A DNA stretch of 33,301 nt. Origin: Christiangramia sp. Its GTDB lineage: Bacteria; Bacteroidota; Bacteroidia; Flavobacteriales; Flavobacteriaceae. Under the pieces are notes generated by a model. It made no database searches and was not told where the DNA came from. It worked only from the letters and a program-made list of their open reading frames with translations. The translations under genes and the position numbers were made by a program. Below are positions 7,126 through 16,655 of the stretch, piece after piece; position 1 is the first letter of the stretch; every line of letters begins with the position of its first letter. The stretch lies in NCBI RefSeq assembly GCF_029937855.1, contig NZ_JAPYPC010000037.1, forward strand, positions 1 through 33,301. Reading direction: 5' to 3'.

Positions 7126-10100
7126 ATGAATAAAATTGTACTTCAGATAAGCATTTTTATATGCTTTTTACTTAGCGGAATTTTTACCGAACATGCTTTT
7201 GCTCAGAACTATGATGAGAAATTATATGATGCCCTGGAATATCGATTGATAGGTCCGTTTCGTGGTGGAAGAAGTGCTGCAGTAACTGGTGTTCCCGGGG
7301 AGCCAAATCTTTATTATTTTGGAGCTGCCGGTGGAGGTGTATGGAAAACTGAAAATGGCGGAAGAAGCTGGGAAAATATTTCTGATGGATTTTTTGGTGG
7401 TTCCATAGGTGCGATTGAAGTAGCCAAAGATGATCCCAATGTGATCTATGTAGGCGGTGGAGAAAAGACGGTTAGAGGGAATGTTTCTTCTGGCTACGGA
7501 ATCTGGAAAACGGAAGATGCCGGAAAGACATGGCAAAAAGCGGGATTAGAAAAAAGTCGGCACGTATCAAGGATAGCTACACATCCTAAAGATTATAATA
7601 CAGCTTATGCAGCGGTGCTTGGTAATATTTATAAACCTACGGAAGAACGTGGGGTTTACAAAACGACCGATGGTGGAAAGAACTGGGAAAAAGTGCTTTT
7701 TTCGAATGATCAGTCAGGGGCAGTAGATCTAATCATGGATCCTAATAATCCAAGGATTTTATATGCGTCTACCTGGAATGTTCAAAGAACTCCCTATAGC
7801 TTAAGCAGTGGAGGAGAGGGTTCAGCCCTTTGGAAAAGTACCGATAGCGGAGAAACGTGGAATGAAATTTCTAAAAATAAAGGTTTTCCTCAGGATACTT
7901 TAGGAATTATTGGGGTTACAGTTTCACCGGCAAACAGCGAACGGGTGTGGGCTATTGTTGAAAATAAGGAAAATGGAGGTGTATATAGAAGTGATGATGG
8001 AGGGGAAACCTGGGATCATATAAACGATGACCGAAGCCTGAGACAACGTGCATGGTACTATACCAGAATATATGCCGATTCCAGGGATGAAGATGTAGTG
8101 TATGTATTAAATGTGAGCTATCATAAAAGTACCGATGGAGGTAGAACTTTTGAATCTGATAGGGCGCCACATGGAGACCATCATGACCTCTGGATTGCGC
8201 CGGAAGATCCGCAGCGGATGATCATGGGAGACGATGGTGGAGCCCAGGTAACTTATGATGCAGGGGAAACCTGGAGTACTTATCACAACCAGCCAACGGC
8301 CCAGTTTTATAGAGTGACTACAGATAATGCATTTCCGTATCGTATTTATGCGGCACAGCAGGACAACTCTACGGTTCGAATTCCTCACAGAACTGAAGGC
8401 GGTAATATTGATGAAAATGACTGGGAATCAACCGCAGGAGGTGAAAGTGCCCATATAGCAGTAGATCCTGAAAATAGTGATATCGTTTACGGAGGTAGTT
8501 ATGATGGGTTCTTAACCCGCTATAATCACGAAACAGGAACGGTGCGAAGTGTAAGCGTATGGCCAGATAATCCCATGGGCCATGGAGCAGAAGACCTGAA
8601 ATACAGGTTCCAATGGAATTTCCCTATATTTTTCTCTCCTCATAACCCGGATAAATTGTACACGGCTTCCAATCATCTTCATGTAACTACTAATGAAGGA
8701 GAGAGCTGGAAAGAAATAAGTCCTGATCTTACCCGTAACGATAAATCCAAACAGAAATCTTCGGGTGGTCCTATCACCCAGGATAATACATCTGTAGAAT
8801 ATTATAGTACGATCTTCGCTGCTGCCGAATCTCCCGGGACTCCGGGCTTATTATGGACGGGTAGTGATGACGGCCTGATCCATGTATCAAAAGATGCTGG
8901 TGAAACCTGGCATGATGTAACTCCCAAGGGAATGCCGGAGTGGATGATGATCAACAGCGTGGAACCCTCTTCATTTGATCCCGGAACTGCCTATGTAGCA
9001 GGAACACGATATAAGTTAGGAGATTTTACTCCATATCTTTATAAAACAACCAATTATGGTGAAACCTGGAAAAAAATAACCAATGGAATCCCGGAGGAGC
9101 ATTTTACCCGGGTGTTAAGGGAAGACCCAAAACAACAAGGCTTATTATATGCAGGAACAGAAACTGGAATGTATATTTCTTTTGATGATGGTGCAAACTG
9201 GAAACCTTTTCAGTTGAATCTGCCGATAGTTCCCATTACAGATCTCGCTATTAAAGATAATAACCTAATCGTAGCGACTCAGGGAAGAAGCCTGTGGATC
9301 CTTGATGATTTGTCCTTAATACATCAGTTATCTGAAGTTGAAAAAAAGGAAAACATACTTTTTAAGCCGAAAGACAGCTACAGGATGGGTGGTAGTTCCT
9401 CTAAATCACAAACAGCCGGCACCAATCATCCTTCCGGTGTCGTTACTTATTTTTATCTGAAGGATCCTGAAGAGAAGAAAGTTAAAATAAGTTATCTGGA
9501 TGCCTCCAATGATACTATTCAAAGTTTTAGTACCGATGCTGAAAAGAATAAGCTGGAAGTAAGCGAGGGTGCAAATATGCATACCTGGAATATGCGTGGA
9601 GAAGGAGCTGAAAAACTTGATGGAATGATCCTGTGGTGGGCAAGTACCGATGCGCCACAAGCCGTTCCGGGAGATTACAAAGTAGTTTTGGAAATTGGCA
9701 ATGAAGTTTTAGCAGAGGAATTCAAAATTTTACCTGATGAAAATGCAGAAGCTGATATTACCGGAATGCAGCAACAATATGATTTCATTAGCAGTGTGAA
9801 TAAAACGGTGGATAAAGCACATAAATCCATCAGTAAAATGAGAAAAGTAGATGCACAACTAAAGGATTTTCAGAAGCAATATAAAGGAAATGAAAAAGTG
9901 GAACCGCTACTCGAAAAAGCAAAGAAACTCAGCGAGCAGCTTTCTGAAATTGAAAATGAATTATATCAGACTAAAAATAGAAGTAACCAGGATCCTTTGA
10001 ATTTTCCGATAAAACTTACGAATAAACTGGCACATTTAAACAGCCTGGTAGGAATGGACGATTTTCCACCTACCACACAGGATATTCAGGTAAAAAATGA

Positions 10101-10227
10101 ACTTACTGTAAAAGTCAATGCTCAACTGGATAGTTTTAATAATTTGCTTGAAAACGAAGTGAGGGAATTCAATGAACAATTTAACAAGTTGGACCTGAAT
10201 TACCTATTTGTTGAAGCTGAAGATTAA
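7126..10227 (+). CDS. secreted sortilin/VPS10-like BNR-repeat protein
   Basis: 1033 residues with a signal peptide (MNKIVLQISIFICFLLSG, cleavage probably after HAFA). From about residue 71 to 690 there are roughly eleven Asp-box motifs of the form S/T-x-D-x-G-x-x-W, for example TENGGRSWENI, TEDAGKTWQKA, STDSGETWNEI, SDDGGETWDHI and SKDAGETWHDV. These mark beta-propeller blades as in sortilin/VPS10 and BNR proteins. A beta-rich part follows, then a charged coiled-coil segment from about 910 to the end. Such proteins are often labelled glycosyl hydrolase, but I see no catalytic evidence. Likely periplasmic or surface-bound. The stop overlaps the HemJ start by one base. Confidence 0.9.
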   Translation: MNKIVLQISIFICFLLSGIFTEHAFAQNYDEKLYDALEYRLIGPFRGGRSAAVTGVPGEPNLYYFGAAGGGVWKTENGGRSWENISDGFFGGSIGAIEVAKDDPNVIYVGGGEKTVRGNVSSGYGIWKTEDAGKTWQKAGLEKSRHVSRIATHPKDYNTAYAAVLGNIYKPTEERGVYKTTDGGKNWEKVLFSNDQSGAVDLIMDPNNPRILYASTWNVQRTPYSLSSGGEGSALWKSTDSGETWNEISKNKGFPQDTLGIIGVTVSPANSERVWAIVENKENGGVYRSDDGGETWDHINDDRSLRQRAWYYTRIYADSRDEDVVYVLNVSYHKSTDGGRTFESDRAPHGDHHDLWIAPEDPQRMIMGDDGGAQVTYDAGETWSTYHNQPTAQFYRVTTDNAFPYRIYAAQQDNSTVRIPHRTEGGNIDENDWESTAGGESAHIAVDPENSDIVYGGSYDGFLTRYNHETGTVRSVSVWPDNPMGHGAEDLKYRFQWNFPIFFSPHNPDKLYTASNHLHVTTNEGESWKEISPDLTRNDKSKQKSSGGPITQDNTSVEYYSTIFAAAESPGTPGLLWTGSDDGLIHVSKDAGETWHDVTPKGMPEWMMINSVEPSSFDPGTAYVAGTRYKLGDFTPYLYKTTNYGETWKKITNGIPEEHFTRVLREDPKQQGLLYAGTETGMYISFDDGANWKPFQLNLPIVPITDLAIKDNNLIVATQGRSLWILDDLSLIHQLSEVEKKENILFKPKDSYRMGGSSSKSQTAGTNHPSGVVTYFYLKDPEEKKVKISYLDASNDTIQSFSTDAEKNKLEVSEGANMHTWNMRGEGAEKLDGMILWWASTDAPQAVPGDYKVVLEIGNEVLAEEFKILPDENAEADITGMQQQYDFISSVNKTVDKAHKSISKMRKVDAQLKDFQKQYKGNEKVEPLLEKAKKLSEQLSEIENELYQTKNRSNQDPLNFPIKLTNKLAHLNSLVGMDDFPPTTQDIQVKNELTVKVNAQLDSFNNLLENEVREFNEQFNKLDLNYLFVEAED

Positions 10228-10775
10228 TGGAATACTATAATTATATAAAAGCACTGCATTTGATCTTTGTGATCACCTGGTTTGCAGGTTTATTCTATAT
10301 TCCACGCCTCTTTATATATCATATTGAAGCAAATAATAAAGGGGAGCCGGAAAGGTCTATTTTGTTAAAGCAATTAAAACTGATGGCAAAACGGCTTTGG
10401 TTTATCATCACCTGGCCTTCAGCGGTACTGGCAAGTTTTTTTGCTTTTCTTCTGCTATTTTTGATTCCGGAATGGCTTCAGCAGCCATGGATGCACGTAA
10501 AACTCGGTTTTGTGGTATTGCTGTTTGCCTACCACATCAAATGTCATTTCATTTTTAAGCAGCTTCAGAAGGATGTCGTGAAATGGACCTCAAACCAAAT
10601 GAGGATCTGGAATGAAGGCTCTACCTTAATTCTTTTTTCAGTAATATTTCTGGTGATCGTGAGGGATGCGCTCAACTGGATATATGGTGTGCTTGGAATT
10701 TTCTTGCTGGGCATCATGCTTATGTTGGGAATTAAACTCTACAAAAGAATACGCGCTAAAAATCCAGATGCCTGA
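10227..10775 (+). CDS. hemJ: HemJ-type protoporphyrinogen IX oxidase
   Basis: 182 residues with four to five membrane segments. The start YYNYIKALHLIFVITWFAGL and then FYIPRLFIYHIEA match the HemJ (UPF0093) family, including the early conserved His11 and the arginine in PRLF. NEGSTLILFSVIFLVIVRD in the C-terminal part also fits. HemJ oxidises protoporphyrinogen IX to protoporphyrin IX in the membrane, the step feeding ferrochelatase. Its ATG overlaps the stop of the large BNR protein by one base, and the histidine kinase follows after 41 bases. The gene belongs to the same pathway as hemH and hemACD nearby, although a MATE gene and a large secreted-protein gene intervene. Confidence 0.9.
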   Translation: MEYYNYIKALHLIFVITWFAGLFYIPRLFIYHIEANNKGEPERSILLKQLKLMAKRLWFIITWPSAVLASFFAFLLLFLIPEWLQQPWMHVKLGFVVLLFAYHIKCHFIFKQLQKDVVKWTSNQMRIWNEGSTLILFSVIFLVIVRDALNWIYGVLGIFLLGIMLMLGIKLYKRIRAKNPDA

Positions 10776-10816
10776 AATGGTGCGATAATTGTAAACAATG
10801 TGGCAAGCTAGCGCAT

Positions 10817-12271
10817 ATGAGACTGCTTAAGTTATCCTTACGAACCCGAATTTTTATCTCCATGATTTTATTGGTGCTGGGCGCCTCTATTTTGATATTT
10901 GGGGTAACTGTATATCAATACAAACAGGAAGCTGAAAATTACCATAAAGAGCGTTTGGAGAGAAAGCAGAAGGCAATTCTTGAAAATATCAAATTTGTAC
11001 TGGCCAGTACCACTTATGTGATAGATACTGAAAATCTTGAACCAATTTTCAATGAACGTCATAAAATTGACGAGATGGCTGAGGTTCATGAAATGCAGAT
11101 TCATATTTATGATCTCGAGGGACATCTCATTATTAAATCTGACGAATCCTTTTTTAAGGATACTACGGAAGTAAAAATCCCTAAAGAAACTCTGGATAAG
11201 CTGGATGCAACTTCAGATAAGAGATATTTAAAAAAGACCGAGATAAATGGTCAGAAATACCAATCTTCCTACAGTTATATAACCGATCATAGATTTAAAC
11301 CCCTGGCAATTCTTTATTTGCCATATCTCCAGGATGATAGTTTGCTTAATCGCGACCTCAATAATTTCCTGGTAAGAATGGCTGAGGTTTATCTGTTTAT
11401 GTTGTTAATTGCCATTATTCTTTCATTCTTCCTTTCGAAATATATCACGAAATCCCTGAAGATAATTTCTGAAAAGATCAATCAAACCAGGCTTGATAAA
11501 CGGAATCAGAAAATTGAACTTTCCAATGCTACCGAAGAAATTTATGCACTGGTGTCGGCTTATAACAGTATGATAGATGAACTTGAAGAAAGTGCAGTAA
11601 AACTTGCTACAAGCGAACGCGAACAGGCCTGGAGGGAAATGGCAAAACAGGTGGCGCACGAGATTAAGAACCCGTTAACGCCTATGAGGTTGAGCGTGCA
11701 GAGTTTTCAGCGGAATTTTGATAAAGATGATCCTGAGATTCAACAGAAAGTTGATGAATACAGCAATACGCTAATCAACCAGATAGATACCATGAGTTCT
11801 ATCGCTTCGGCTTTTTCAAATTTTGCGAAGATGCCCGCACAGCAAAATGAAACTCTTAATGTACCGAAAATAGTAAAACTGGCACTGGATATCTTTAACG
11901 AAAGGTATATTGAATTTAAATCTGAAAAAGAGGAGATCCTGGCTAAATTTGACAGGACTCAGTTGATTAGAGTAGTTACCAATTTAGTGAAGAATGCCAC
12001 CCAGGCACTAAAAGATGTGGAAGATCCACATATATTGGTCATGGTGGAAGAGGAAGAAGATATGGTTTGCGTCTCGGTTTCAGATAACGGATCTGGAATT
12101 TCAGAAGAGAATAAAGACAAGGTTTTCGAGCCAAAGTTTACTACTAAGTCAAGCGGAATGGGCCTTGGTTTGGCTATGGTAAAAAATATTGTAGAAACCT
12201 ATAATGGAACAATTAGCTTTGTCTCTAAACAAAATAAAGGAACTATATTTAACGTAAGATTTCCAAAATAA
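10817..12271 (+). CDS. membrane sensor histidine kinase, NtrY-like, orphan
   Basis: 484 residues. Membrane helix 1 at about 12-31, a periplasmic sensor of about 155 residues, helix 2 at about 190-207, then a HAMP-like linker. The H-box MAKQVAHEIKNPLTPMRLSV carries phospho-acceptor His281, as in NtrY-type kinases. The ATPase domain has the N-box NLVKNATQAL (Asn389, Asn393), G1 DNGSGI and G2 GMGLGLAMVKNIVE near 447-460. All catalytic motifs are intact. No response regulator gene is in the window, so the partner is encoded elsewhere. It follows hemJ by 41 bases and precedes an enoyl-CoA hydratase by five. Confidence 0.93.
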   Translation: MRLLKLSLRTRIFISMILLVLGASILIFGVTVYQYKQEAENYHKERLERKQKAILENIKFVLASTTYVIDTENLEPIFNERHKIDEMAEVHEMQIHIYDLEGHLIIKSDESFFKDTTEVKIPKETLDKLDATSDKRYLKKTEINGQKYQSSYSYITDHRFKPLAILYLPYLQDDSLLNRDLNNFLVRMAEVYLFMLLIAIILSFFLSKYITKSLKIISEKINQTRLDKRNQKIELSNATEEIYALVSAYNSMIDELEESAVKLATSEREQAWREMAKQVAHEIKNPLTPMRLSVQSFQRNFDKDDPEIQQKVDEYSNTLINQIDTMSSIASAFSNFAKMPAQQNETLNVPKIVKLALDIFNERYIEFKSEKEEILAKFDRTQLIRVVTNLVKNATQALKDVEDPHILVMVEEEEDMVCVSVSDNGSGISEENKDKVFEPKFTTKSSGMGLGLAMVKNIVETYNGTISFVSKQNKGTIFNVRFPK

Positions 12272-12276
12272 AATTT

Positions 12277-13059
12277 ATGAGCTATCAGAATATTTTAGAG
12301 AATATTGAGGATAATATTCTTACAATTACAATCAACCGACCAAAAAAATTAAATGCGCTTAACCGCGAGACCATTCAGGAGCTGCACAATGCTTTTAAAT
12401 CTGCCAAAACCAATGAGGAGGTAAAAGTAGTTATTATTACCGGAAGCGGTGAAAAAGCTTTTGTAGCTGGCGCAGATATAAGTGAGTTTGCCGATTATTC
12501 ACCAAAAGAAGGCAAGAGACTGGCCGCAGATGGTCAGGAAAAGTTATTCAATTATGTGGCGAATTTTCCAAAACCGGTAATCGCCGCTGTGAATGGCTTT
12601 GCACTGGGCGGCGGACTCGAATTGGCTATGGCTGCACATTTTAGAATTGCCAGTGAAAATGCGAAAATGGGATTGCCAGAGGTTTCTCTGGGACTCATTC
12701 CGGGATATGGAGGTACCCAACGTTTACCTCAATTAGTCGGAAAAGGCCGTGCTATGGAAATGATCATGACTGCAGGAATGATAGATGCAAGCCAGGCTCT
12801 ACAATATAATCTGGTAAATCATGTAACGGAAGTGGATGAATTAATAGAGTTTACTGAAAATATGGCCGGGAAGATTATGAAAAATTCTACTGTTGCAGTT
12901 TCTGCAGCCATCAAGGCGGTGAACGCAAATTATGAAGATGGAGTGAATGGTTTTGAAACCGAAATCAATGAATTTGGACGCTCCTTTGGAACAGATGATT
13001 TTAAAGAAGGGACTTCAGCATTCCTGGGTAAGCGAAAAGCTGATTTTCCTGGTAAATAG
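12277..13059 (+). CDS. enoyl-CoA hydratase/isomerase (crotonase family)
   Basis: 260 residues, the usual crotonase length. It carries the oxyanion-hole segment AFVAGADISEF and the block ALGGGLELAMAAHFRIA, then MGLPEVSLGLIPGYGGTQRL. Glu115 and Glu135 correspond to the two catalytic glutamates of rat mitochondrial enoyl-CoA hydratase, so a hydratase role in fatty-acid or butanoyl-CoA-type metabolism is likely. The chain length of its substrate cannot be told. The gene begins five bases after the histidine kinase stop, so both are co-transcribed even though no functional link is obvious. Confidence 0.93.
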   Translation: MSYQNILENIEDNILTITINRPKKLNALNRETIQELHNAFKSAKTNEEVKVVIITGSGEKAFVAGADISEFADYSPKEGKRLAADGQEKLFNYVANFPKPVIAAVNGFALGGGLELAMAAHFRIASENAKMGLPEVSLGLIPGYGGTQRLPQLVGKGRAMEMIMTAGMIDASQALQYNLVNHVTEVDELIEFTENMAGKIMKNSTVAVSAAIKAVNANYEDGVNGFETEINEFGRSFGTDDFKEGTSAFLGKRKADFPGK

Positions 13060-13090
13060 GAAATTTAAAAGAGGTAATTTTTTAGGTTTT

Positions 13091-13110
13091 CGTCAAGCTG
13101 AATTTGTTTA
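13091..13110 (+). repeat. intergenic repeat fragment related to 16656-16800
   Basis: CGTCAAGCTGAATTTGTTTA lies in the 146-base gap after the enoyl-CoA hydratase. Its first ten bases are identical to the reverse complement of 16764-16773 in the palindromic repeat, and CTGAATTTGTTT resembles the CTGAATTTATTT at 16686-16697. It appears to be a decayed copy of a dispersed non-coding repeat. Confidence 0.5.
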
Positions 13111-13205
13111 ACATGACTTGGAGAAAATTTTCAGTTGCCTCCTTTTTTATGTTATTTATATTGGAAATAATCCTATAAAAAGGAAAAATTCCATATTTTT
13201 GCTTT

Positions 13206-14279
13206 ATGTCTTCGCAAGAATTTATAAAAGGGAGAGGAGCACAGGTAAATGTTTCCAATCGGTTTCATGAGCATAGTCATGAAATGCGGGATGATTTTCT
13301 TAATTTTTGTGCTGCGGAAGGAGAAGAATCCAGGGAATCTAAAACTACGATCATTGAAACCTTCCCAAAAACCATTATCAATAAGGTGACAAGTCCAGAT
13401 GTGGGAATGGAATATTCTCTGAATCCATACCAGGGTTGTGAACATGGTTGTATTTATTGTTATGCTCGAAATTCCCATGAATATTGGGGTTATAGTGCCG
13501 GGCTGGATTTTGAACAAAAAATCCTGGTAAAAAGGAATGCAATTGAACTTTTAGAAAAAAAGCTGAGCAGTAAAAAATGGAAAGCCAAACCCATCGTACT
13601 TTCTGGAAATACCGACTGTTACCAGCCTGTTGAAAAGAAATTAAAGATCACCCGCAGTTTATTGCAAACTTTTTTGAAATACCGGCATCCTGTAGGGATG
13701 ATCACCAAAAATGCGCTTATCCAGAGAGATATTGATATCCTAAAAGAATTGGCGCATGACAATTTGATTCACGTAAGTATCTCCATTACCTCTCTTAGAG
13801 AAGAAACCCGCAGAATTTTAGAACCGCGAACGGCTTCCATAAAAAAGAGACTGGAAACTGTAGAAAAACTTTCCGCAGCAAATATTCCGGTAAGCGTAAT
13901 GATGGCACCCATTATTCCTTCAATTAATAATCATGAGATTTTACCTCTGGTGAAAGAAGTTGCCGAAAGGGGCGCTTTAGGAGTGGGATATACTATTGTT
14001 AGACTGAATGGTGCAATTGGGCAGATATTTTCAGACTGGATAAGAAAAGCATTACCAGACAGGGCCGAAAAAGTATTGCATCAAATTGAAAATATTCACG
14101 GTGGAAGCCTAAATGATAGTCGGTTTGGAACACGGATGAAGGGAGAAGGCGAATTTGCAGATCAGGTAAAACAGCAATTTAAAATCGCTAAAAAATTATA
14201 TTTAAAAGACAGGGAAAGACCTCAACTCAACTGTAAACTTCATGAAGAATTTAAAGATGGCCAGATGAAGCTTTTTTGA
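13206..14279 (+). CDS. radical SAM protein, PA0069/SplB-related family
   Basis: 357 residues. The cluster motif is C-x3-C-x2-C (Cys78, Cys82, Cys85) in NPYQGCEHGCIYCYARNSHE, where a [4Fe-4S] cluster binding S-adenosylmethionine is expected. The following ILVKRNAIELLEKKL and PIVLSGNTDCYQPVEKK fit the PA0069-type family, distantly related to spore photoproduct lyase. Its substrate is unknown; the similarity and the DNA glycosylase gene 145 bases downstream invite, but do not prove, a DNA-related role. A -7-like TATTTTTG at 13194-13201 ends four bases before the ATG, so the message might be leaderless, but I see no -33 element. Confidence 0.9.
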   Translation: MSSQEFIKGRGAQVNVSNRFHEHSHEMRDDFLNFCAAEGEESRESKTTIIETFPKTIINKVTSPDVGMEYSLNPYQGCEHGCIYCYARNSHEYWGYSAGLDFEQKILVKRNAIELLEKKLSSKKWKAKPIVLSGNTDCYQPVEKKLKITRSLLQTFLKYRHPVGMITKNALIQRDIDILKELAHDNLIHVSISITSLREETRRILEPRTASIKKRLETVEKLSAANIPVSVMMAPIIPSINNHEILPLVKEVAERGALGVGYTIVRLNGAIGQIFSDWIRKALPDRAEKVLHQIENIHGGSLNDSRFGTRMKGEGEFADQVKQQFKIAKKLYLKDRERPQLNCKLHEEFKDGQMKLF

Positions 14280-14313
14280 TGCTTTATTCAAATTTTAGTT
14301 GGGTTTACTGCTT

Positions 14314-14331
14314 ATGCTGAACTTGTTTTAG
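14314..14331 (+). repeat. short intergenic repeat fragment
   Basis: ATGCTGAACTTGTTTTAG in the 145-base gap between the radical SAM gene and the glycosylase shares the CTGAA-TT-TTT core with 13091-13110 and 16684-16702. A degenerate copy of the same repeat family is likely but not certain. Nothing else is evident in this gap. Confidence 0.35.
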
Positions 14332-14424
14332 AAAGTTAGTTTGTAATTCTGTGAATGGACCTTTGAACCTTTTCAGACTGATATTAAATTTGATAACTTA
14401 ACAACATAAACTAAACATAGTGAA

Positions 14425-15207
14425 ATGCCTGAATTACCAGAAGTCGCTTACCAGAAGATATACGTTGATTCTACCAGTTTGCACCAAAAAATAGTGAAAG
14501 TTGACCTTGGTGCAGAAAAGATCTTTCAATCACCTAAGAAAGATTTTAAAGAAGTTTTGATGAATAATGAATTTGTTTCTACTTCGCAGATTGGGAAATA
14601 CCTGTTACTGGAAATGAAGGAACATGGTTTTCTGGTGATCCATTTTGGAATGACAGGAAAAATGGATTATTTCCAGCATGACGAGATCCATAAACATGCG
14701 CAGTTAACACTTAATTTCGAAAATGGTGGTAAACTATCTTTTATCTGTCCAAGGAAATTCGGTAAACTATTCTTAACAGATAGTATTGAAGATTTCAGAA
14801 AGGAAAAGAACCTGGGGCCTCATGCTTCTGACCTTAATAAAGTGGAATTTCTGGAATTATTCAAAAGGAAAAAAGGAAGTATAAAAACTGCTCTAATGGA
14901 TCAGTCATTTATCGCCGGACTGGGAAATTTATATGTAGATGAAGTGCTCTATCATAGCGGTATTCATCCTAAATCCAAAGCTGAAAAGCTTAGCGAAGAT
15001 GAGCTGGAGAAAATGTATAAAAATATGGTGAATGTTCTGGAAACGGTTACCAAAAGTAAGACCGAAGGTACTTCTTTACCTGAGACCTTTCTGCGTCCTC
15101 ACAGAACCGAAGGCGATGATTGTCCAAAATGCAGCGGTAAGATCAAAATGATCAAGATAGGAGGAAGAAGCACTTATTTTTGCCCTGCATGTCAGGAAGA
15201 GAAATAG
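14425..15207 (+). CDS. Fpg/Nei-family DNA glycosylase/AP lyase
   Basis: 260 residues. The start MPELPEVAYQK gives the catalytic Pro2 (after Met removal) and Glu3. The helix-two-turn-helix segment includes MDQSFIAGLGNLYVDEVLYHSGIHP, and a C-terminal zinc finger uses Cys233, Cys236, Cys253 and Cys256. These enzymes excise oxidised bases and cut the strand by beta/delta elimination. PELPEVAYQK rather than PELPEVET, and differences elsewhere, leave open whether it is MutM (8-oxoG) or Nei-like (pyrimidines). It converges on the HD-domain gene, with three bases between stops. Confidence 0.93.
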   Translation: MPELPEVAYQKIYVDSTSLHQKIVKVDLGAEKIFQSPKKDFKEVLMNNEFVSTSQIGKYLLLEMKEHGFLVIHFGMTGKMDYFQHDEIHKHAQLTLNFENGGKLSFICPRKFGKLFLTDSIEDFRKEKNLGPHASDLNKVEFLELFKRKKGSIKTALMDQSFIAGLGNLYVDEVLYHSGIHPKSKAEKLSEDELEKMYKNMVNVLETVTKSKTEGTSLPETFLRPHRTEGDDCPKCSGKIKMIKIGGRSTYFCPACQEEK

Positions 15208-15210
15208 CAG

Positions 15211-15864
15211 TTATTTCTCCCCATTCCACTCAGCATAGAATTGTTCAAGATAACCTTCCATAAATCGATGACGTGCTTCAGCAATTTTTTTTCCGGTGGC
15301 AGTATTCATCCGGTTCTTTAGAAGCAGTAATTTTTCATAAAAATGATTGATGGTGGGAGCATTCGAAGCTTTATATTCTTCTTTGGTCATATCTAGATTT
15401 GGCTTGATCGCTGGATCATAAAGTGCTCTTCCTTTAAATCCGCCGTAATTGAAAGTACGGGCAATACCAATGGCTCCAATCGCATCCAACCTATCGGCAT
15501 CCTGAACGATATCAAGCTCTACGGAAGTAAATTTCTGTTCTATATTTCCTCCTTTAAAGGAAATATTATTAATGATATTGATCACGTGATCTATCACTTC
15601 CTCGGAAGCTTCCTGGGATTTTAAAAAATCTGAAGCTATTCTTGGGCCTATAGCTTCATCTCCGCCGTGAAATTTTGAATCGGCGATATCGTGTAGCAGC
15701 GCCCCTAATTCCACTATTTCTAGATTTGCTTTTTCACCTTTAGCAATAAGACGGGAATTATTAAGAACTCTTTCAATGTGAAACCAGTCGTGACCGCCTT
15801 CAGCCCCTTGAAGGGTTTCTTGAACAAATTTGATCGTATTATCGATCAATATATTTTCAGACAT
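15211..15864 (-). CDS. HD-domain metal-dependent phosphohydrolase
   Basis: 217 residues. The HD signature is present: GGHDWFHIERV (His25, Asp26, His29), then ALLHDIAD with His58 and Asp59, and a later VQDADRLDAIGAIG with the final metal-binding aspartate. The pattern fits the stand-alone YedJ-like HD group. Members hydrolyse phosphate esters or nucleotides, and the substrate cannot be told. Probably cytoplasmic, since I see no signal peptide. It lies ten bases downstream of the plsC-like gene on the same strand, so they form an operon, and it converges on the Fpg/Nei gene. Confidence 0.9.
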   Translation of the reverse strand: MSENILIDNTIKFVQETLQGAEGGHDWFHIERVLNNSRLIAKGEKANLEIVELGALLHDIADSKFHGGDEAIGPRIASDFLKSQEASEEVIDHVINIINNISFKGGNIEQKFTSVELDIVQDADRLDAIGAIGIARTFNYGGFKGRALYDPAIKPNLDMTKEEYKASNAPTINHFYEKLLLLKNRMNTATGKKIAEARHRFMEGYLEQFYAEWNGEK

Positions 15865-15874
15865 AAATTTTTGA

Positions 15875-16606
15875 TTATCTAATATCAGCGGTGATTGTCC
15901 TTTCTACCAAAGCGGCCAGAGCTTCAGGATCCTGATTCCCAATTTCTATAGGTTCATGGGTTTTCAATTGAACATTTACTCCAAGATCGATGGGGAAATT
16001 ACCATGCTTAAAAAGCTTCCAGGAATTATTAATGGTAATGGGAACTATTACGGCTTCAGGTAGCTTTTTAAATAGCATCATCATTCCATTTTTTCTAAAC
16101 TCTTTGGGTGCGCCGGTTCTACTGCGGGTTCCTTCAGGAAATATAACGGCAGACCTTTTGGTTTCCTTCAGGTAATCTCCAAATTTGCTCATTTTGATAA
16201 GGGATTCTCGTCGGTTCTTTCGGTCTATTAAAACGGAGCCACCGTGCCTAAGGTTGAAGGAAATACTGGGAATTCCTCTTCCCAGTTCCTTTTTACTAAC
16301 AAATTTAGGATGATGTTTTCTGAAATACCAGATAATTGGAGGGATATCATACATTCCCTGGTGATTTGCCACAAAGATGCAGGTCCTGTTTACCGGAATA
16401 TTATATTCATTTTCAACAGAGAAGCCAGTGCCGAGTATGTTAAGGCAACGAAGTAGGCAAAAATTGAAAATATCCACGCTCTTTTTATGCGCCTGGTAAC
16501 CACTTAAATTCAGGCATAACCATTGTATAGGGTGGAAAATGAGCATGCTAAGAAAAAAGAAAATATAGAAAATAACCGATAAGGGATAGGAAAAAAATCT
16601 TTTCAT
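15875..16606 (-). CDS. plsC: 1-acyl-sn-glycerol-3-phosphate acyltransferase (PlsC family)
   Basis: 243 residues with an N-terminal hydrophobic segment (about 8-30) for membrane attachment. The catalytic HX4D motif is NHQGMYD (His82, Asp87), and the glycerophosphate-binding FPEGTRS lies at 156-162. The gene product transfers an acyl group to lysophosphatidic acid to make phosphatidic acid at the inner membrane. Bacteroidota have several PlsC paralogues, including ones for ornithine or glycine lipids, so the exact acceptor is uncertain. A candidate -7 box (TATTTTTG on the minus strand, 16622-16629) lies 15 bases upstream. First gene of a pair with the HD protein. Confidence 0.9.
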   Translation of the reverse strand: MKRFFSYPLSVIFYIFFFLSMLIFHPIQWLCLNLSGYQAHKKSVDIFNFCLLRCLNILGTGFSVENEYNIPVNRTCIFVANHQGMYDIPPIIWYFRKHHPKFVSKKELGRGIPSISFNLRHGGSVLIDRKNRRESLIKMSKFGDYLKETKRSAVIFPEGTRSRTGAPKEFRKNGMMMLFKKLPEAVIVPITINNSWKLFKHGNFPIDLGVNVQLKTHEPIEIGNQDPEALAALVERTITADIR

Positions 16607-16655
16607 CTTAAATTAAAAGTACAAAAATAAGTTTTTTGAGATATGCGCATAAAAA

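Noticed and set aside
7126-10227. Naming the BNR protein a sialidase or glycosyl hydrolase
   Set aside because: Asp boxes are structural repeats; I did not find the arginine triad or the catalytic tyrosine/glutamate setting of sialidases.
10817-12271. NtrY of a standard NtrY-NtrX nitrogen system
   Set aside because: There is no adjacent response regulator or nitrogen gene; only the H-box resembles NtrY, so I kept a general kinase call.
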